Assembly (NCBI RefSeq): GCF_020748185.1
Contig: NZ_JAHZMO010000012.1
Location: 34,520 to 98,519, forward strand
Origin: Terrisporobacter petrolearius
GTDB lineage: Bacteria > Bacillota > Clostridia > Peptostreptococcales > Peptostreptococcaceae
Direction of reading: 5' to 3'
DNA: 64,000 bases
A model generated the notes under the pieces. That model ran no database searches, was not told where the DNA came from, and was given only the letters and a program-made list of their open reading frames with translations. The position numbers and the translations under genes were made by a program. Below, in pieces: positions 27,263 through 35,925 of this stretch (the first letter of the stretch is position 1; every line of letters starts with the position of its first letter).

Positions 27263-27290
27263 AATAAGGAGCCTAGGCTTCTTATTTTTG
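27263..27290 (+). terminator. Rho-independent terminator of ftsZ
   Basis: An 11-bp inverted repeat (27263-27273 with 27276-27286, one G-T pair) followed by T. Confidence 0.65.
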
Positions 27291-27406
27291 TTATAATATT
27301 TATTCATGTTGCATATTATTAACTATAAAGAAAGTTATTAATTATAACAAATTATGAACAATATATGTTTTTTTATACTAATTAAAAAGAAGTAAAATAT
27401 TATTTT

Positions 27407-27438
27407 AAAAAGGAAAAAGAAGAATTTTTCCTTTTTTT
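27407..27438 (+). terminator. Second terminator between ftsZ and spoIIGA
   Basis: AAAAAGGAAAAA pairs with TTTTTCCTTTTT across six bases, and T continues. It insulates the sporulation genes from ftsZ transcription. Confidence 0.65.
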
Positions 27439-27466
27439 GTGTTTTTTTATATTAAAGTAATTGAGT

Positions 27467-27513
27467 TTCGACTGTTAAAAGTGACATATTATTTTTTTAT
27501 ACTAGCTTATAAT
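27467..27513 (+). promoter_or_regulatory. spoIIG-type promoter with Spo0A box and long spacer
   Basis: GTGACA (27481-27486, 5 of 6 to TTGACA) and TATAAT (27508-27513) are 21 bases apart instead of 17. TTCGACT at 27467-27473 reads AGTCGAA on the other strand, 6 of 7 to the Spo0A box TGTCGAA, and stands next to the -35. Bacillus spoIIG is known for an overlong (22 bp) spacer and Spo0A activation, so the same control is inferred here. Confidence 0.6.
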
Positions 27514-27539
27514 ATAAACATAAAAAGGGGGAGTAATTA

Positions 27540-28367
27540 ATGTATTTAGATATTTACATTATTGAAAACCTATTAATAAATTATATTATTATAAGTTGTA
27601 CTTCTATACTTACAAAAAATACAAATTCCTATAAAAGAAAAATAATAGGAGCAATAGTTGGAGCTATTTATTCTGTAATTTATTTACTTCCAAGGTTTTA
27701 TTTATTATATATATTACCCTCAAAAGCAGTATTTATTGTAATTATAGGATTAATTTCATTTGTTTATACAGATAAAAATGAATTTTTAAGAGTATTTACT
27801 ATATTTTTTTTAGTGAATTTTTTTATCTGTGGAAGTACATATTTTATAATTTATTTTACAGGTATAGAACATATAAAAATTTCATTTGTAATAGCCTCAG
27901 TATATATTAGTTGTCTTATATTAAAAAAAATATATTCGGATATTACGTTAATAAATCATATTAAAGAATTTACTAAAGAAGTAACAATTTCGCTTCTTGG
28001 AGAAGAACTTAAGTGTATTGCCCTACTAGATAGTGGAAATTTGCTAAAAGATCCTTTAAGTAAAAGTGATGTAATTATGGTGAATTCTTCTTTGTTAGAA
28101 AAGTATTTGCCTGAAGATTATAATTATGAATATGTTGATGTGTTTTTGGCAGAAGAGATCATCAATAATTTAAGTGAAGATATATCATCTAGGATAAGGC
28201 TAATTCCTTATAACCACGCTACTAGCAATAAGACTAGCATGATACTAGGATTTAAAGCTGACTATTTACGAATTGATAATAAAAAGATAGGGAATATTGT
28301 ACTTGGTATATCTAATTTTAAAGACGACAATTATAATGCCATACTAAATCCAAGTATACTTTCTTAG
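27540..28367 (+). CDS. spoIIGA: Sporulation sigma-E factor processing peptidase
   Basis: A membrane aspartic protease that removes the pro-sequence of sigma-E in the mother cell after a forespore signal. 275 residues: five hydrophobic segments in the first half (to about 130), then the protease domain. The catalytic Asp164 lies in ALLDSGNLLKDP, the family DSGN motif. AAGGGGG precedes the ATG. sigE follows 24 bases later, the classic spoIIG operon, under the Spo0A-type promoter noted upstream. Confidence 0.93.
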   Translation: MYLDIYIIENLLINYIIISCTSILTKNTNSYKRKIIGAIVGAIYSVIYLLPRFYLLYILPSKAVFIVIIGLISFVYTDKNEFLRVFTIFFLVNFFICGSTYFIIYFTGIEHIKISFVIASVYISCLILKKIYSDITLINHIKEFTKEVTISLLGEELKCIALLDSGNLLKDPLSKSDVIMVNSSLLEKYLPEDYNYEYVDVFLAEEIINNLSEDISSRIRLIPYNHATSNKTSMILGFKADYLRIDNKKIGNIVLGISNFKDDNYNAILNPSILS

Positions 28368-28391
28368 ATCTAAAAATGGGGAGGGTTATAA

Positions 28392-29126
28392 TTGAAATTA
28401 ACATTAATGAAAATGAAGTGGAAAATAAACTCTTGGGTAGTAAAGATAGGATCTAAATTAGGTATAATTAAACCTAATGGCATGTATTACATGGGCGGTG
28501 TAAATATATTGCCTCCACCTTTAAAACCAGATGAAGAAAGATTACTAATAGACAGACTTGAAAATGATGATAATGTAAAAACTATCTTAATAGAAAGAAA
28601 TCTTCGATTAGTAGTTTATATCTCTAGAAAATTTGAAAATACTGGTATAGATGTTGAGGATTTAATATCAATAGGAACTATTGGGCTTATAAAAGCTGTT
28701 AATACATTTAAATCTAATAAAAATATTAAATTAGCAACTTATGCATCTAGATGTATAGAAAATGAAATATTAATGTATCTTAGAAAAAATAATAAGAAAA
28801 AGGCTGAAGTTTCATTTGATGAACCTTTAAATACTGACTTAGATGGTAATGAATTATTGCTATCAGATGTACTTGGAACAGAAAATGATGAAATATATAA
28901 AATTATTGAAGAGGAAATAGATAAGAACTTATTATTTATGGCTTTGGATAAATTATCAGATAGAGAAAAGCAAATTATGGAATTAAGATTTGGTCTAAGT
29001 ACAAGAGGAAATGAAAAAACTCAAAAAGAAGTAGCTAATATCCTTGGTATATCTCAATCCTATATTTCTAGACTTGAAAAGAAAATTATCAGTAGGTTAA
29101 AAAAGGAAATGAAAAAATTTGTATAA
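28392..29126 (+). CDS. sigE: RNA polymerase sporulation sigma factor E (pro-form)
   Basis: The first mother-cell sigma factor. 244 residues: a basic, partly hydrophobic pro-sequence (about 1-28, [20 protein letters not shown]) to be cut by SpoIIGA, then sigma-70 regions 2 ([27 protein letters not shown]) and 4 (the helix-turn-helix [19 protein letters not shown]). The start is TTG 28392 after GGGAGGGT; a rare start may keep its yield modest. Cotranscribed with spoIIGA. Confidence 0.95.
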   Translation: MKLTLMKMKWKINSWVVKIGSKLGIIKPNGMYYMGGVNILPPPLKPDEERLLIDRLENDDNVKTILIERNLRLVVYISRKFENTGIDVEDLISIGTIGLIKAVNTFKSNKNIKLATYASRCIENEILMYLRKNNKKKAEVSFDEPLNTDLDGNELLLSDVLGTENDEIYKIIEEEIDKNLLFMALDKLSDREKQIMELRFGLSTRGNEKTQKEVANILGISQSYISRLEKKIISRLKKEMKKFV

Positions 29127-29148
29127 ATTAAATAAAATCTCGATAAAA

Positions 29149-29177
29149 GTATAAAAATATATGATATGTAAATAATT
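29149..29177 (+). promoter_or_regulatory. Possible forespore (sigma-F/G type) promoter of sigG
   Basis: GTATA at 29149-29153 and GTAAATAATT at 29168-29177 with 14 bases between resemble the GYATA / GGnnAnAHTR pattern of sigma-F promoters, with mismatches in two consensus positions. Weak in such AT-rich sequence. Confidence 0.25.
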
Positions 29178-29213
29178 TCATATAAAGAATCTTTTAAGAG
29201 AGGACTGAAACTT

Positions 29214-29987
29214 ATGCAAATAAATAAGGTTGAAATCTGTGGTGTGAATACATCTGAATTGCCAGTTCTTAAAAATGCTCAAATGATGGACCTTCTAGTT
29301 AAAATTAAGGCAGGCGATGAAGAAGCTAGACAACAGTTTGTTAGGGGTAATTTAAGGCTAGTTCTAAGTATCATTCAAAAGTTTAACAATAGAGGAGAAA
29401 ATATTGACGACTTATTTCAAATTGGTTGTATCGGTCTCATAAAAGCTATAGATAATTTTGATTTAAGTCAAAATGTTAGGTTTTCAACTTATGCGGTTCC
29501 AATGATAATAGGTGAAATAAGAAGATATTTAAGAGATAACAATCCTATAAGAGTTAGTAGGTCATTAAAGGATATTGCTTATAAAGCCCTTCAAGTTAGA
29601 GAAAAATTGATTAGAAGTAACTCAAAGGAACCAACAGTTTCAGAGATAGCAAAGGAGCTAGAGTTAGATGTTGAATCTGTTGTTATGGCATTAGATGCTA
29701 TACAAGATCCAATATCTTTATTTGACCCTGTATACCAAGACAATGGTGATGCCATATTCGTAATGGATCAAGTTCAGGATAAAAAAGATACTGATGAGCA
29801 CTGGCTTCAAGAAATAGCACTGAAAGAAGCAATAAAAAAACTTAATAACAGAGAAAAACTTGTATTGGATTTGAGATTTTATAAAGGCCGTACTCAAATT
29901 GAAGTGGCAGATGAAATAGGAATATCTCAGGCACAAGTTTCAAGAATTGAAAAAAATGCACTGAAAAATATGAGAAAGTACATTTAA
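29214..29987 (+). CDS. sigG: RNA polymerase sporulation sigma factor G
   Basis: The late forespore sigma factor. 257 residues with region 2 (GNLRLVLSIIQKFNNRGENIDDLFQIG), region 3 (PTVSEIAKELELDVESV) and region 4 (QIEVADEIGISQAQVSRIE). The N-terminus KVEICGVNTSELPVLKN is the sigma-G form, including the short leader seen in other members. AGAGGA precedes the ATG. The 87-base gap to sigE may hold a forespore promoter, and a strong terminator follows. Confidence 0.95.
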   Translation: MQINKVEICGVNTSELPVLKNAQMMDLLVKIKAGDEEARQQFVRGNLRLVLSIIQKFNNRGENIDDLFQIGCIGLIKAIDNFDLSQNVRFSTYAVPMIIGEIRRYLRDNNPIRVSRSLKDIAYKALQVREKLIRSNSKEPTVSEIAKELELDVESVVMALDAIQDPISLFDPVYQDNGDAIFVMDQVQDKKDTDEHWLQEIALKEAIKKLNNREKLVLDLRFYKGRTQIEVADEIGISQAQVSRIEKNALKNMRKYI

Positions 29988-30004
29988 TTATAATTAATAA
30001 GAAC

Positions 30005-30041
30005 AAAAAATCCTTAGTAGAAGAATACTAAGGATTTTTTT
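30005..30041 (+). terminator. Rho-independent terminator after sigG
   Basis: A perfect 15-bp inverted repeat (AAAAAATCCTTAGTA and complement), seven-base loop, T-run at the end. Confidence 0.9.
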
Positions 30042-30103
30042 GCATAAAAATTATTTAAGAGAGAAATATATTTTTTTTGTATTTTTAAGGAGGATGTTAT
30101 AAT

Positions 30104-30373
30104 ATGTTAAGAGTATCTGATATAATGGATAAAGAAATTATCAATGTAAAAAATGGAAAGAAGATGGGATTTATTACAGACATAGATGTAGATGTTAATG
30201 AAGGAAAAGTTGTATCTTTTTCAACTACAGGAGAAGGTAGTGGAGGATTTTTTTCTAGAGGAATGGATGTAGATGTAATATTTTGGAATGATATATTAAA
30301 AATAGGATGTGACACAATAATAGTAAATATAGGATCAGAAAGAAAATTAGACATTGATGAAATAAAAATTTAA
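30104..30373 (+). CDS. YlmC/YmxH-family PRC-barrel sporulation protein
   Basis: An 89-residue PRC-barrel protein of the YlmC/YmxH family. The opening LRVSDIMDKEIINVKNGKKM and the strand pattern that follows (DIDVDVNEGKVVSFS) are typical. Its exact role is unknown; it is conserved in spore-formers and usually found near sigG, as here. AAGGAGG precedes the ATG. nrdR follows 25 bases later, probably on the same transcript. Confidence 0.8.
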   Translation: MLRVSDIMDKEIINVKNGKKMGFITDIDVDVNEGKVVSFSTTGEGSGGFFSRGMDVDVIFWNDILKIGCDTIIVNIGSERKLDIDEIKI

Positions 30374-30398
30374 ACTAACTTGATTAAGGAGGAAGATT

Positions 30399-30857
30399 AT
30401 GCAATGTCCTTATTGTAACTATAAGGAGTCTAAAGTTGTAGACTCAAGACATACAGATAGTAATTCTATTAGAAGAAGAAGAGAGTGTGAATCTTGTAAA
30501 AAAAGATACACAACTTACGAGACTATTGAAACAACACCTGTTATGGTGGTAAAAAAAGATAATACAAGAGAATATTTTGATAGAGAAAAAATAAAAAATG
30601 GTCTGATAAAATCCTGTGAAAAAAGACCAGTTTCAATTGATCAAATTGAAGGTGTAGTATCTTACATAGAAAATGAAATAAATAAAAATTATATGACTGA
30701 AATAGAAACAAAAATAATTGGAGAAATGATTATGGACAAACTAAAAGACATAGATGAAGTATCTTACGTTAGATTTGCGTCTGTGTATAGACAATTTAAA
30801 GATATAAACACTTTTGTTAATGAATTAAAAACCATATTAATGGAGAAGGATAAATAA
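30399..30857 (+). CDS. nrdR: Transcriptional repressor NrdR
   Basis: An ATP/dATP-sensing repressor of ribonucleotide reductase genes. 152 residues. The zinc ribbon has Cys3/Cys6 and Cys30/Cys33, with the intervening VVDSR and RRRREC segments. The ATP-cone domain follows (VKKDNTREYFDREKI). Its targets carry NrdR boxes elsewhere; no reductase gene is in this window. GGAGGAAG precedes the ATG. The pgeF start is only two bases after its stop region. Confidence 0.95.
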   Translation: MQCPYCNYKESKVVDSRHTDSNSIRRRRECESCKKRYTTYETIETTPVMVVKKDNTREYFDREKIKNGLIKSCEKRPVSIDQIEGVVSYIENEINKNYMTEIETKIIGEMIMDKLKDIDEVSYVRFASVYRQFKDINTFVNELKTILMEKDK

Positions 30858-30858
30858 T

Positions 30859-31569
30859 ATGAAAAACTATATAACTGTAGATAGAATAGAAAAAGAACTG
30901 GATTTTGTTAACTTAGTTATAACAACTACTAATATAGACGCAAAAAACGAAGCTGATTTGTTTAAGACATTTTCACAAGACGAGTTTAAGTTAATAAATT
31001 TAACGAGAAATTCTCAGATTCATTCTAGCATAGTTAATAAAATTGATGAAAATAATATAGGACAGAAAATAGATGGAGATGCTTTAATTACCAATGTTCC
31101 TAAAGTTCCATTATTAATATTAACAGCGGATTGTGTGCCCGTTGTGATTGTTGATCCAGTTAACAAAGCTATAGGGTTAGCCCATGCAGGATGGAGAGGT
31201 ACTTATGATAATATAAGTGAAAATACCATAAAAGCAATGAGTAAGAATTATAATTCTAATCCAAAAGACTTAATATGTGTAATAGGGCCATCAATAGGGC
31301 CATGCTGTTATGAAGTTTCAAAAGATTTAGTTGAAAAATTTAACACAAATTTAGCAAATTATGCGGGAAAATTCGATATAATAAAAGATGATAAATATTA
31401 TTTGGATTTATGGAAAATTAATGAACTTATGTTAAGAGATTGTAAGGTTCAAGAAGAAAATATAATAAATCTTCAAATATGTACTAATTGTAATCATGAC
31501 AAATTCTATTCTTACAGAAAACATAATAAAACACCAAAGAGAATAGGAACAATGATTCAAATTAGATAG
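30859..31569 (+). CDS. pgeF: Peptidoglycan editing factor PgeF (YlmD/YfiH, DUF152)
   Basis: A 236-residue multicopper-oxidase-fold ('laccase domain') hydrolase. In other bacteria it removes non-canonical L-Ser peptides from UDP-MurNAc, and it has also been described as a purine nucleoside phosphorylase. Metal ligands fit His55, Cys92 (LTADCVPVV) and His109 (GLAHAGWRGTY); the C-terminal CTNCNHDKFYSYRKH is conserved. It nearly abuts nrdR and precedes the response regulator by 12 bases, so these genes likely form one operon. Confidence 0.88.
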   Translation: MKNYITVDRIEKELDFVNLVITTTNIDAKNEADLFKTFSQDEFKLINLTRNSQIHSSIVNKIDENNIGQKIDGDALITNVPKVPLLILTADCVPVVIVDPVNKAIGLAHAGWRGTYDNISENTIKAMSKNYNSNPKDLICVIGPSIGPCCYEVSKDLVEKFNTNLANYAGKFDIIKDDKYYLDLWKINELMLRDCKVQEENIINLQICTNCNHDKFYSYRKHNKTPKRIGTMIQIR

Positions 31570-31581
31570 GGAGGAATAATA

Positions 31582-32271
31582 ATGAGTACTAAGATTCTTG
31601 TAATTGATGATGAAGAGCATATAGTAGAGCTATTACAATTTAATTTGGAGACCTCAGATTATACTGTAGATTATTCTTATGATGGGTTTGATGGTTTTTT
31701 AAAAGCAAAAGAAAATAAACCAGACTTAATACTACTAGATTGGATGTTACCAAATATAAATGGTATAGACGTATTGAAGAAAATAAGAGGGGATAAGGAT
31801 CTTAAGAATATACCTGTTATTATGCTTACAGCCAAAAACATGGAAAGTGATAAAGTTGAGGGCTTAGTAGGTGGTGCAGATGATTATATTACAAAACCTT
31901 TTAGCATTAAAGAATTACTTGCTAGAATAAGTTCTGTTTTAAGAAGATATAATATGCATTCGCCAAGAGAAGAAGAGATATTAACAGTAAAAGATATAAA
32001 GCTAGATTTAATTAAACATGAAGCAACTAAAAATGGAGAAAAACTTGATTTAACTCTTAAGGAATTTGATTTATTAAAAATTTTACTTCAAAACAAAGGA
32101 AAAGTTTTATCTAGAAACTTTTTATTAGATAAAATTTGGGGTTATGAGTTTTACGGTGAAACTAGAACAGTAGATGTTCATATTAGATATTTAAGAAAAA
32201 AAATAGAGAGCTCAGATTGTAATGAAAAATATATTGAAACTATTAGAGGAATAGGATATAAAATAGAGTAA
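31582..32271 (+). CDS. OmpR/PhoB-family response regulator
   Basis: A 229-residue two-domain regulator. The receiver domain has the phosphoacceptor Asp53 (LLDWMLP), the acidic pair Asp10/Glu11 and the switch residues in MLTAKN and ITKPF. The winged-helix DNA-binding domain (about 130-229) ends with the recognition part TRTVDVHIRYLRKKIE. The kinase gene follows 16 bases later. Similarity in style is to PhoP/WalR, but without targets or phosphate genes nearby the signal is unknown. Confidence 0.88.
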   Translation: MSTKILVIDDEEHIVELLQFNLETSDYTVDYSYDGFDGFLKAKENKPDLILLDWMLPNINGIDVLKKIRGDKDLKNIPVIMLTAKNMESDKVEGLVGGADDYITKPFSIKELLARISSVLRRYNMHSPREEEILTVKDIKLDLIKHEATKNGEKLDLTLKEFDLLKILLQNKGKVLSRNFLLDKIWGYEFYGETRTVDVHIRYLRKKIESSDCNEKYIETIRGIGYKIE

Positions 32272-32287
32272 GAAATGGAGAAAATAT

Positions 32288-33571
32288 ATGGAACCTATTA
32301 GCGGTATTTACTTTTTTATTATGTTACTAGCTTGTAGTGTGGCAATACTTTTATATAGATACACAATAACTATAAGAAGATTTTTAAAAAGTTTCATCAA
32401 ATTATCTAAGAAAGTAAGTAATAAAGAATTTCATTCAAGATTACAAACTTCGGCTAGAGGAGAATTAGGAGAGCTTACTAGAAACTTTAATTTTATGATG
32501 GAGACAATGGAAAATACAATTGAAGAAGTTGAATATAAACATCTTCAACTTACATCAGTGCTAAAAAGTATTTCTCATGGAATCATAGTTATAGATATTG
32601 ACGGGAATATTATTTTAATTAATGATGAAGCTCGTAGGATGATAAAAAGTAAATGTAATGGAAAAGAAGACGGGAAAAATTTAAAACAAGTTATTAATAT
32701 AGATGATATTTTAAGAGGTGTAGAACGATATATCGGAAGTAAAGAAAATCATAGCAATAATGTAACTTTGGATGATGAAACGGTTTATAGAATAAAAATT
32801 GATCCTGTATATCTGCAAAACTCTAAAAATGCTATTATAGGTTCTATAATTAATATAGAAGACATAACAGAAATTGTAAAATTAGAAAACATGCGTAGAG
32901 ATTTTGTGGCCAATGTTAGCCATGAACTAAAAACCCCCCTAACATCAATAAATGGATTTGTAGAGACTTTAATAATGAATGAAGACTTGCCGGTAAATAA
33001 AAGAAATAGATTTTTAACAATAATCCAAAAAGAATCAGATCGATTGAAAAGGTTAATCGAGGACATCCTTTTATTGTCATCTATAGAAAGTAAAAATAAT
33101 TTAGTAATGGAAAATATAATTCTTTATGATGTATTTAAAGAAGTATATGAGATGATAAATTATATAGCTAATTCAAAAAAAATTGATTTACAATATAATT
33201 TTGAGGATAAAGAAGTCGTAGCTCAGGCCTATGGCGATTACCTTAAACAGTTACTTCTTAACTTAATAGACAATGCTATAAAATATACTCCAGAAGGAGG
33301 TAGGGTAACTGTAAACCAATTTACAAAAAATGATGAAATAGTAATAGAAGTTATAGATAACGGTGTAGGTATTCCAAAAGAAGACCAAAGTAAAATATTC
33401 CAAAGATTTTATAGGGTAGACAAGGCTAGAAGCAGATCAGTAGGAGGTACTGGTTTAGGTCTTGCTATAACAAAACATATTGTTCACTCACTAAAGGGGA
33501 GCATTGGCTTAGAAAGCGAGCTTGGAGAGGGTAGCAAATTTATAGTAAAATTACCGAAAAAAATTTCCTAG
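32288..33571 (+). CDS. Sensor histidine kinase without an extracellular sensor
   Basis: 427 residues: one hydrophobic segment (about 7-25), a HAMP-like linker (about 27-82), a PAS domain (about 85-195), HisKA with His212 in FVANVSHELKTPL, and an ATPase domain with N, G1 (DNGVGIPKED), F and G2 (GTGLGLAI) boxes. The family's PhoR/WalK members usually have two membrane segments with an outer loop; here the N-terminal segment and outer loop are missing, so sensing is likely by the membrane or by the cytoplasmic PAS. Partner is the regulator upstream. Confidence 0.88.
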   Translation: MEPISGIYFFIMLLACSVAILLYRYTITIRRFLKSFIKLSKKVSNKEFHSRLQTSARGELGELTRNFNFMMETMENTIEEVEYKHLQLTSVLKSISHGIIVIDIDGNIILINDEARRMIKSKCNGKEDGKNLKQVINIDDILRGVERYIGSKENHSNNVTLDDETVYRIKIDPVYLQNSKNAIIGSIINIEDITEIVKLENMRRDFVANVSHELKTPLTSINGFVETLIMNEDLPVNKRNRFLTIIQKESDRLKRLIEDILLLSSIESKNNLVMENIILYDVFKEVYEMINYIANSKKIDLQYNFEDKEVVAQAYGDYLKQLLLNLIDNAIKYTPEGGRVTVNQFTKNDEIVIEVIDNGVGIPKEDQSKIFQRFYRVDKARSRSVGGTGLGLAITKHIVHSLKGSIGLESELGEGSKFIVKLPKKIS

Positions 33572-33595
33572 ATTAGTAGGGAATTTTTTTTATTT
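33557..33595 (+). terminator. Rho-independent terminator
   Basis: A 14-bp inverted repeat with one G-T pair, six-base loop and a long T-run. The left arm overlaps the kinase stop codon. Confidence 0.8.
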
Positions 33596-33680
33596 TTTGC
33601 ACAAACTAAATTTATAGATTTTTAGTAAATAACTTTAAATCTACTCTAAAAGTATTAAATTATTAGGAGGATTTAGTTTT

Positions 33681-34622
33681 ATGAATGATAGTCAAATAAA
33701 TGATGCTCTATTTAGACATGCTTTTATTACAGCCATGGTAATAGGTACTTTATGTAGATTTTTTGTATTAAGAGTTAAAGATAAACAATATCCATCAAGA
33801 CCACAGGATTATATAGAACAAATAATAGTGGCTGCTTTAGCCGCATCTCTTGGTTCTGTAGCTTTACCGGCATTAATTGATAAAGAGTATTCAGCACTAA
33901 CTTTTTTAGCAGTAGGGATACAACAATTTCAAGGTTTATCACAACAAGAACAAATCACTTTAGAAAATATTGATAATGATGATTTGATAGATAAAGGACA
34001 ACCATATATTGACGAAATCTCATCTACTTATGAAGTAAGAAGTTATGTAAGTTTATTCTCAGCTTTGATAGCATCTCTAATATACATATTTACTTCTAGA
34101 ATATATAACGATAGTGTATTAGTTTGTACAGTTACTTCAACTGTAGGAGCAGTAGCGTTGGCGCTTATATTTAGAATATTATTAAGAAGAAAAAGTGTTA
34201 ATGATTTAGCAGATATATATTTAGGGAAAATAACATTTGATGGTCCTCTTTTGAAGGTTAATGATGTAATAATGGGTAATATAGGTCTAAAAGACAGTAG
34301 GAAAAAATACTTGGAAAAAGGTATTGCTATAGAAATAGTACCTAAAGATATGGGAAGCTTTGGAACAATAAATGATATAGGTCAACAAAAGGCTATAATG
34401 CATAATATTTATATTCAACTTGGTATGGACAAAGATGTAGATGACAGAGATTTACTAGCAATTGGAGAGACAGACTTAAAAAAGAAATCTGTAGTGATGG
34501 TTATGATACCGTTACTAAAAGATGAAATAACACTTATGAAAGCAGCAGGAAGTACACCTATTATAGGTACATCAAAAGGCAAACAAAGTGCTTATAAGAA
34601 AAAAACGTTACTTTTTAAATAG
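33681..34622 (+). CDS. YIEGIA-family membrane protein, first copy
   Basis: A 313-residue membrane protein. The segment DYIEQIIVAALAASLGSVALPALIDK (around residues 48-73) is where the family's name motif lies. There are hydrophobic stretches near 12-30, 50-70 and 125-165, then a soluble C-terminal half (DIYLGKITFDGPLLKVND onwards). YIEGIA proteins are found in spore-forming Firmicutes, usually beside a small capping partner; their molecular job is not established. It is homologous to the next gene, so this is a tandem duplication. AGGAGG precedes the ATG. Confidence 0.75.
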   Translation: MNDSQINDALFRHAFITAMVIGTLCRFFVLRVKDKQYPSRPQDYIEQIIVAALAASLGSVALPALIDKEYSALTFLAVGIQQFQGLSQQEQITLENIDNDDLIDKGQPYIDEISSTYEVRSYVSLFSALIASLIYIFTSRIYNDSVLVCTVTSTVGAVALALIFRILLRRKSVNDLADIYLGKITFDGPLLKVNDVIMGNIGLKDSRKKYLEKGIAIEIVPKDMGSFGTINDIGQQKAIMHNIYIQLGMDKDVDDRDLLAIGETDLKKKSVVMVMIPLLKDEITLMKAAGSTPIIGTSKGKQSAYKKKTLLFK

Positions 34623-34645
34623 AAGTAATAAAAAGAGGTGAGTAA

Positions 34646-35578
34646 ATGAACAACATATTTTTTATAGGATTAACAATAGGTATTATTTCAAGATTAATCA
34701 TGTTGAATCTTGATAACAAACAATATCCAGCCCAACCAAATGTACTAACATCACAAATAGTACTAGCTTTTGTGGCATCATCATTAGGATCATTATTAAT
34801 TCCAGCATTAATAAATAGGTCTTATACATCAATTACATTTTTATCCTTAGCAGCTGAACAATTTAGACAAGTAAGAAGTAGTAGAAGAAATACTTTGCAA
34901 GATTTGGAACCTACTCAGCTAGTTCCTAGAGGGAATTCCTTTATTGAGGAAATAGCAAGAACTTATGAAATTAGAAATTACATGTGTATTGTAACATCAT
35001 TTATAACTGTAGCATGTTTTTATGGTCTAAGTAATGAAACTAATATTAGTGATAATTCAGCCACAATAATAAGTACAGTAATTGGTTTATCAATAGCTTT
35101 TCTACTTAGAAAAGCATTATCAAGACAATGTATTGATGATATAGCTGAAGTATCTATTGTAGATATTAGTTTTGTAGATGGCACTTTGTTAAAAGTTGGA
35201 AACCTAAAGGGAATAACAAATGTTGGTTTAAAAAGGGATAGAGATAGGTATTTAAAAGATGGTATAGGAATTGAAATAAAGCCTAAAAATAGTAGTTATA
35301 CTAATGCAGGGATTTTAAGTTATCCAGGGCAAAGACAGGCAATATGTTACAATCTATATTCTAGGCTGGGAGTACTTAAAGAAAGTGATGAACCTGCTTT
35401 CACCCCAATACCTAGAAAAGATCCAGTTAGTCAAGCTCTATATATAGCATTTATACCCATGGAAAAAGACGAAAGAAAAGTAATAGAGGCAGTTAAATCT
35501 TGCCCTATACTAGATAGTGCGAGAGGTAAACACTTAGCATTAAGAAATCTAAGAATTGAAGGAAAGGAAAGTAAATAA
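34646..35578 (+). CDS. YIEGIA-family membrane protein, second copy
   Basis: 310 residues, colinear with the preceding protein: the same opening (GIISRLIMLNLDNKQYPAQP against GTLCRFFVLRVKDKQYPSRP), the same Leu-Gly-Ser-Pro-Ala-Leu core, and the same ending with a PI...S.GK...A motif. The Y-I-E residues of the name motif are changed to V-L-T-S-Q here, so this copy has drifted. Probably makes a complex with the first copy and with the small protein encoded directly after it. GAGGTG precedes the ATG. Confidence 0.72.
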   Translation: MNNIFFIGLTIGIISRLIMLNLDNKQYPAQPNVLTSQIVLAFVASSLGSLLIPALINRSYTSITFLSLAAEQFRQVRSSRRNTLQDLEPTQLVPRGNSFIEEIARTYEIRNYMCIVTSFITVACFYGLSNETNISDNSATIISTVIGLSIAFLLRKALSRQCIDDIAEVSIVDISFVDGTLLKVGNLKGITNVGLKRDRDRYLKDGIGIEIKPKNSSYTNAGILSYPGQRQAICYNLYSRLGVLKESDEPAFTPIPRKDPVSQALYIAFIPMEKDERKVIEAVKSCPILDSARGKHLALRNLRIEGKESK

Positions 35579-35779
35579 ATGGGAAATGATATAGGTATTA
35601 ATTCATATACAATGGCAGTAATAACTACAGATAAAAATATGAGCATATCAGGAGGGTGTCCTTTGTTTTATGCAAATGACGATGATGATATGCAAAAGAA
35701 AGCCTTACTAGTAGCCAAATGTGTGGATGGTATGGTTCATGAAATAACTAAGGAAATTCTTATAGTAGTAAGACATTAA
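35579..35779 (+). CDS. Capping-complex subunit for YIEGIA
   Basis: A 66-residue soluble protein whose ATG directly follows the stop of the second YIEGIA gene, so translation is coupled. The N-terminal GINSYTMAVITTDKNMSISGGCPLFY and the central hydrophilic stretch match the small partner that NCBI-style annotation calls the capping complex subunit for YIEGIA. No membrane segment or metal site is seen. A terminator overlaps its stop codon, so the three genes form a closed unit. Confidence 0.65.
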   Translation: MGNDIGINSYTMAVITTDKNMSISGGCPLFYANDDDDMQKKALLVAKCVDGMVHEITKEILIVVRH

Positions 35780-35806
35780 GGTACCTTAGGGGTACCTTTT
35801 GTTAAT
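35777..35806 (+). terminator. Rho-independent terminator of the YIEGIA operon
   Basis: AAGGTACC and GGTACCTT around a five-base loop, with T following. It includes the stop codon of the last gene. Confidence 0.7.
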
Positions 35807-35925
35807 TTATAGTGGTGAAAGATAGATACAAGTTGACTAATTTTTTTAAATCATGTATGATTAAATGATGTATTTACATCTAAAATTAGAGAATACATTT
35901 ATGTGGAAAAGTGGTGATATGCAAA

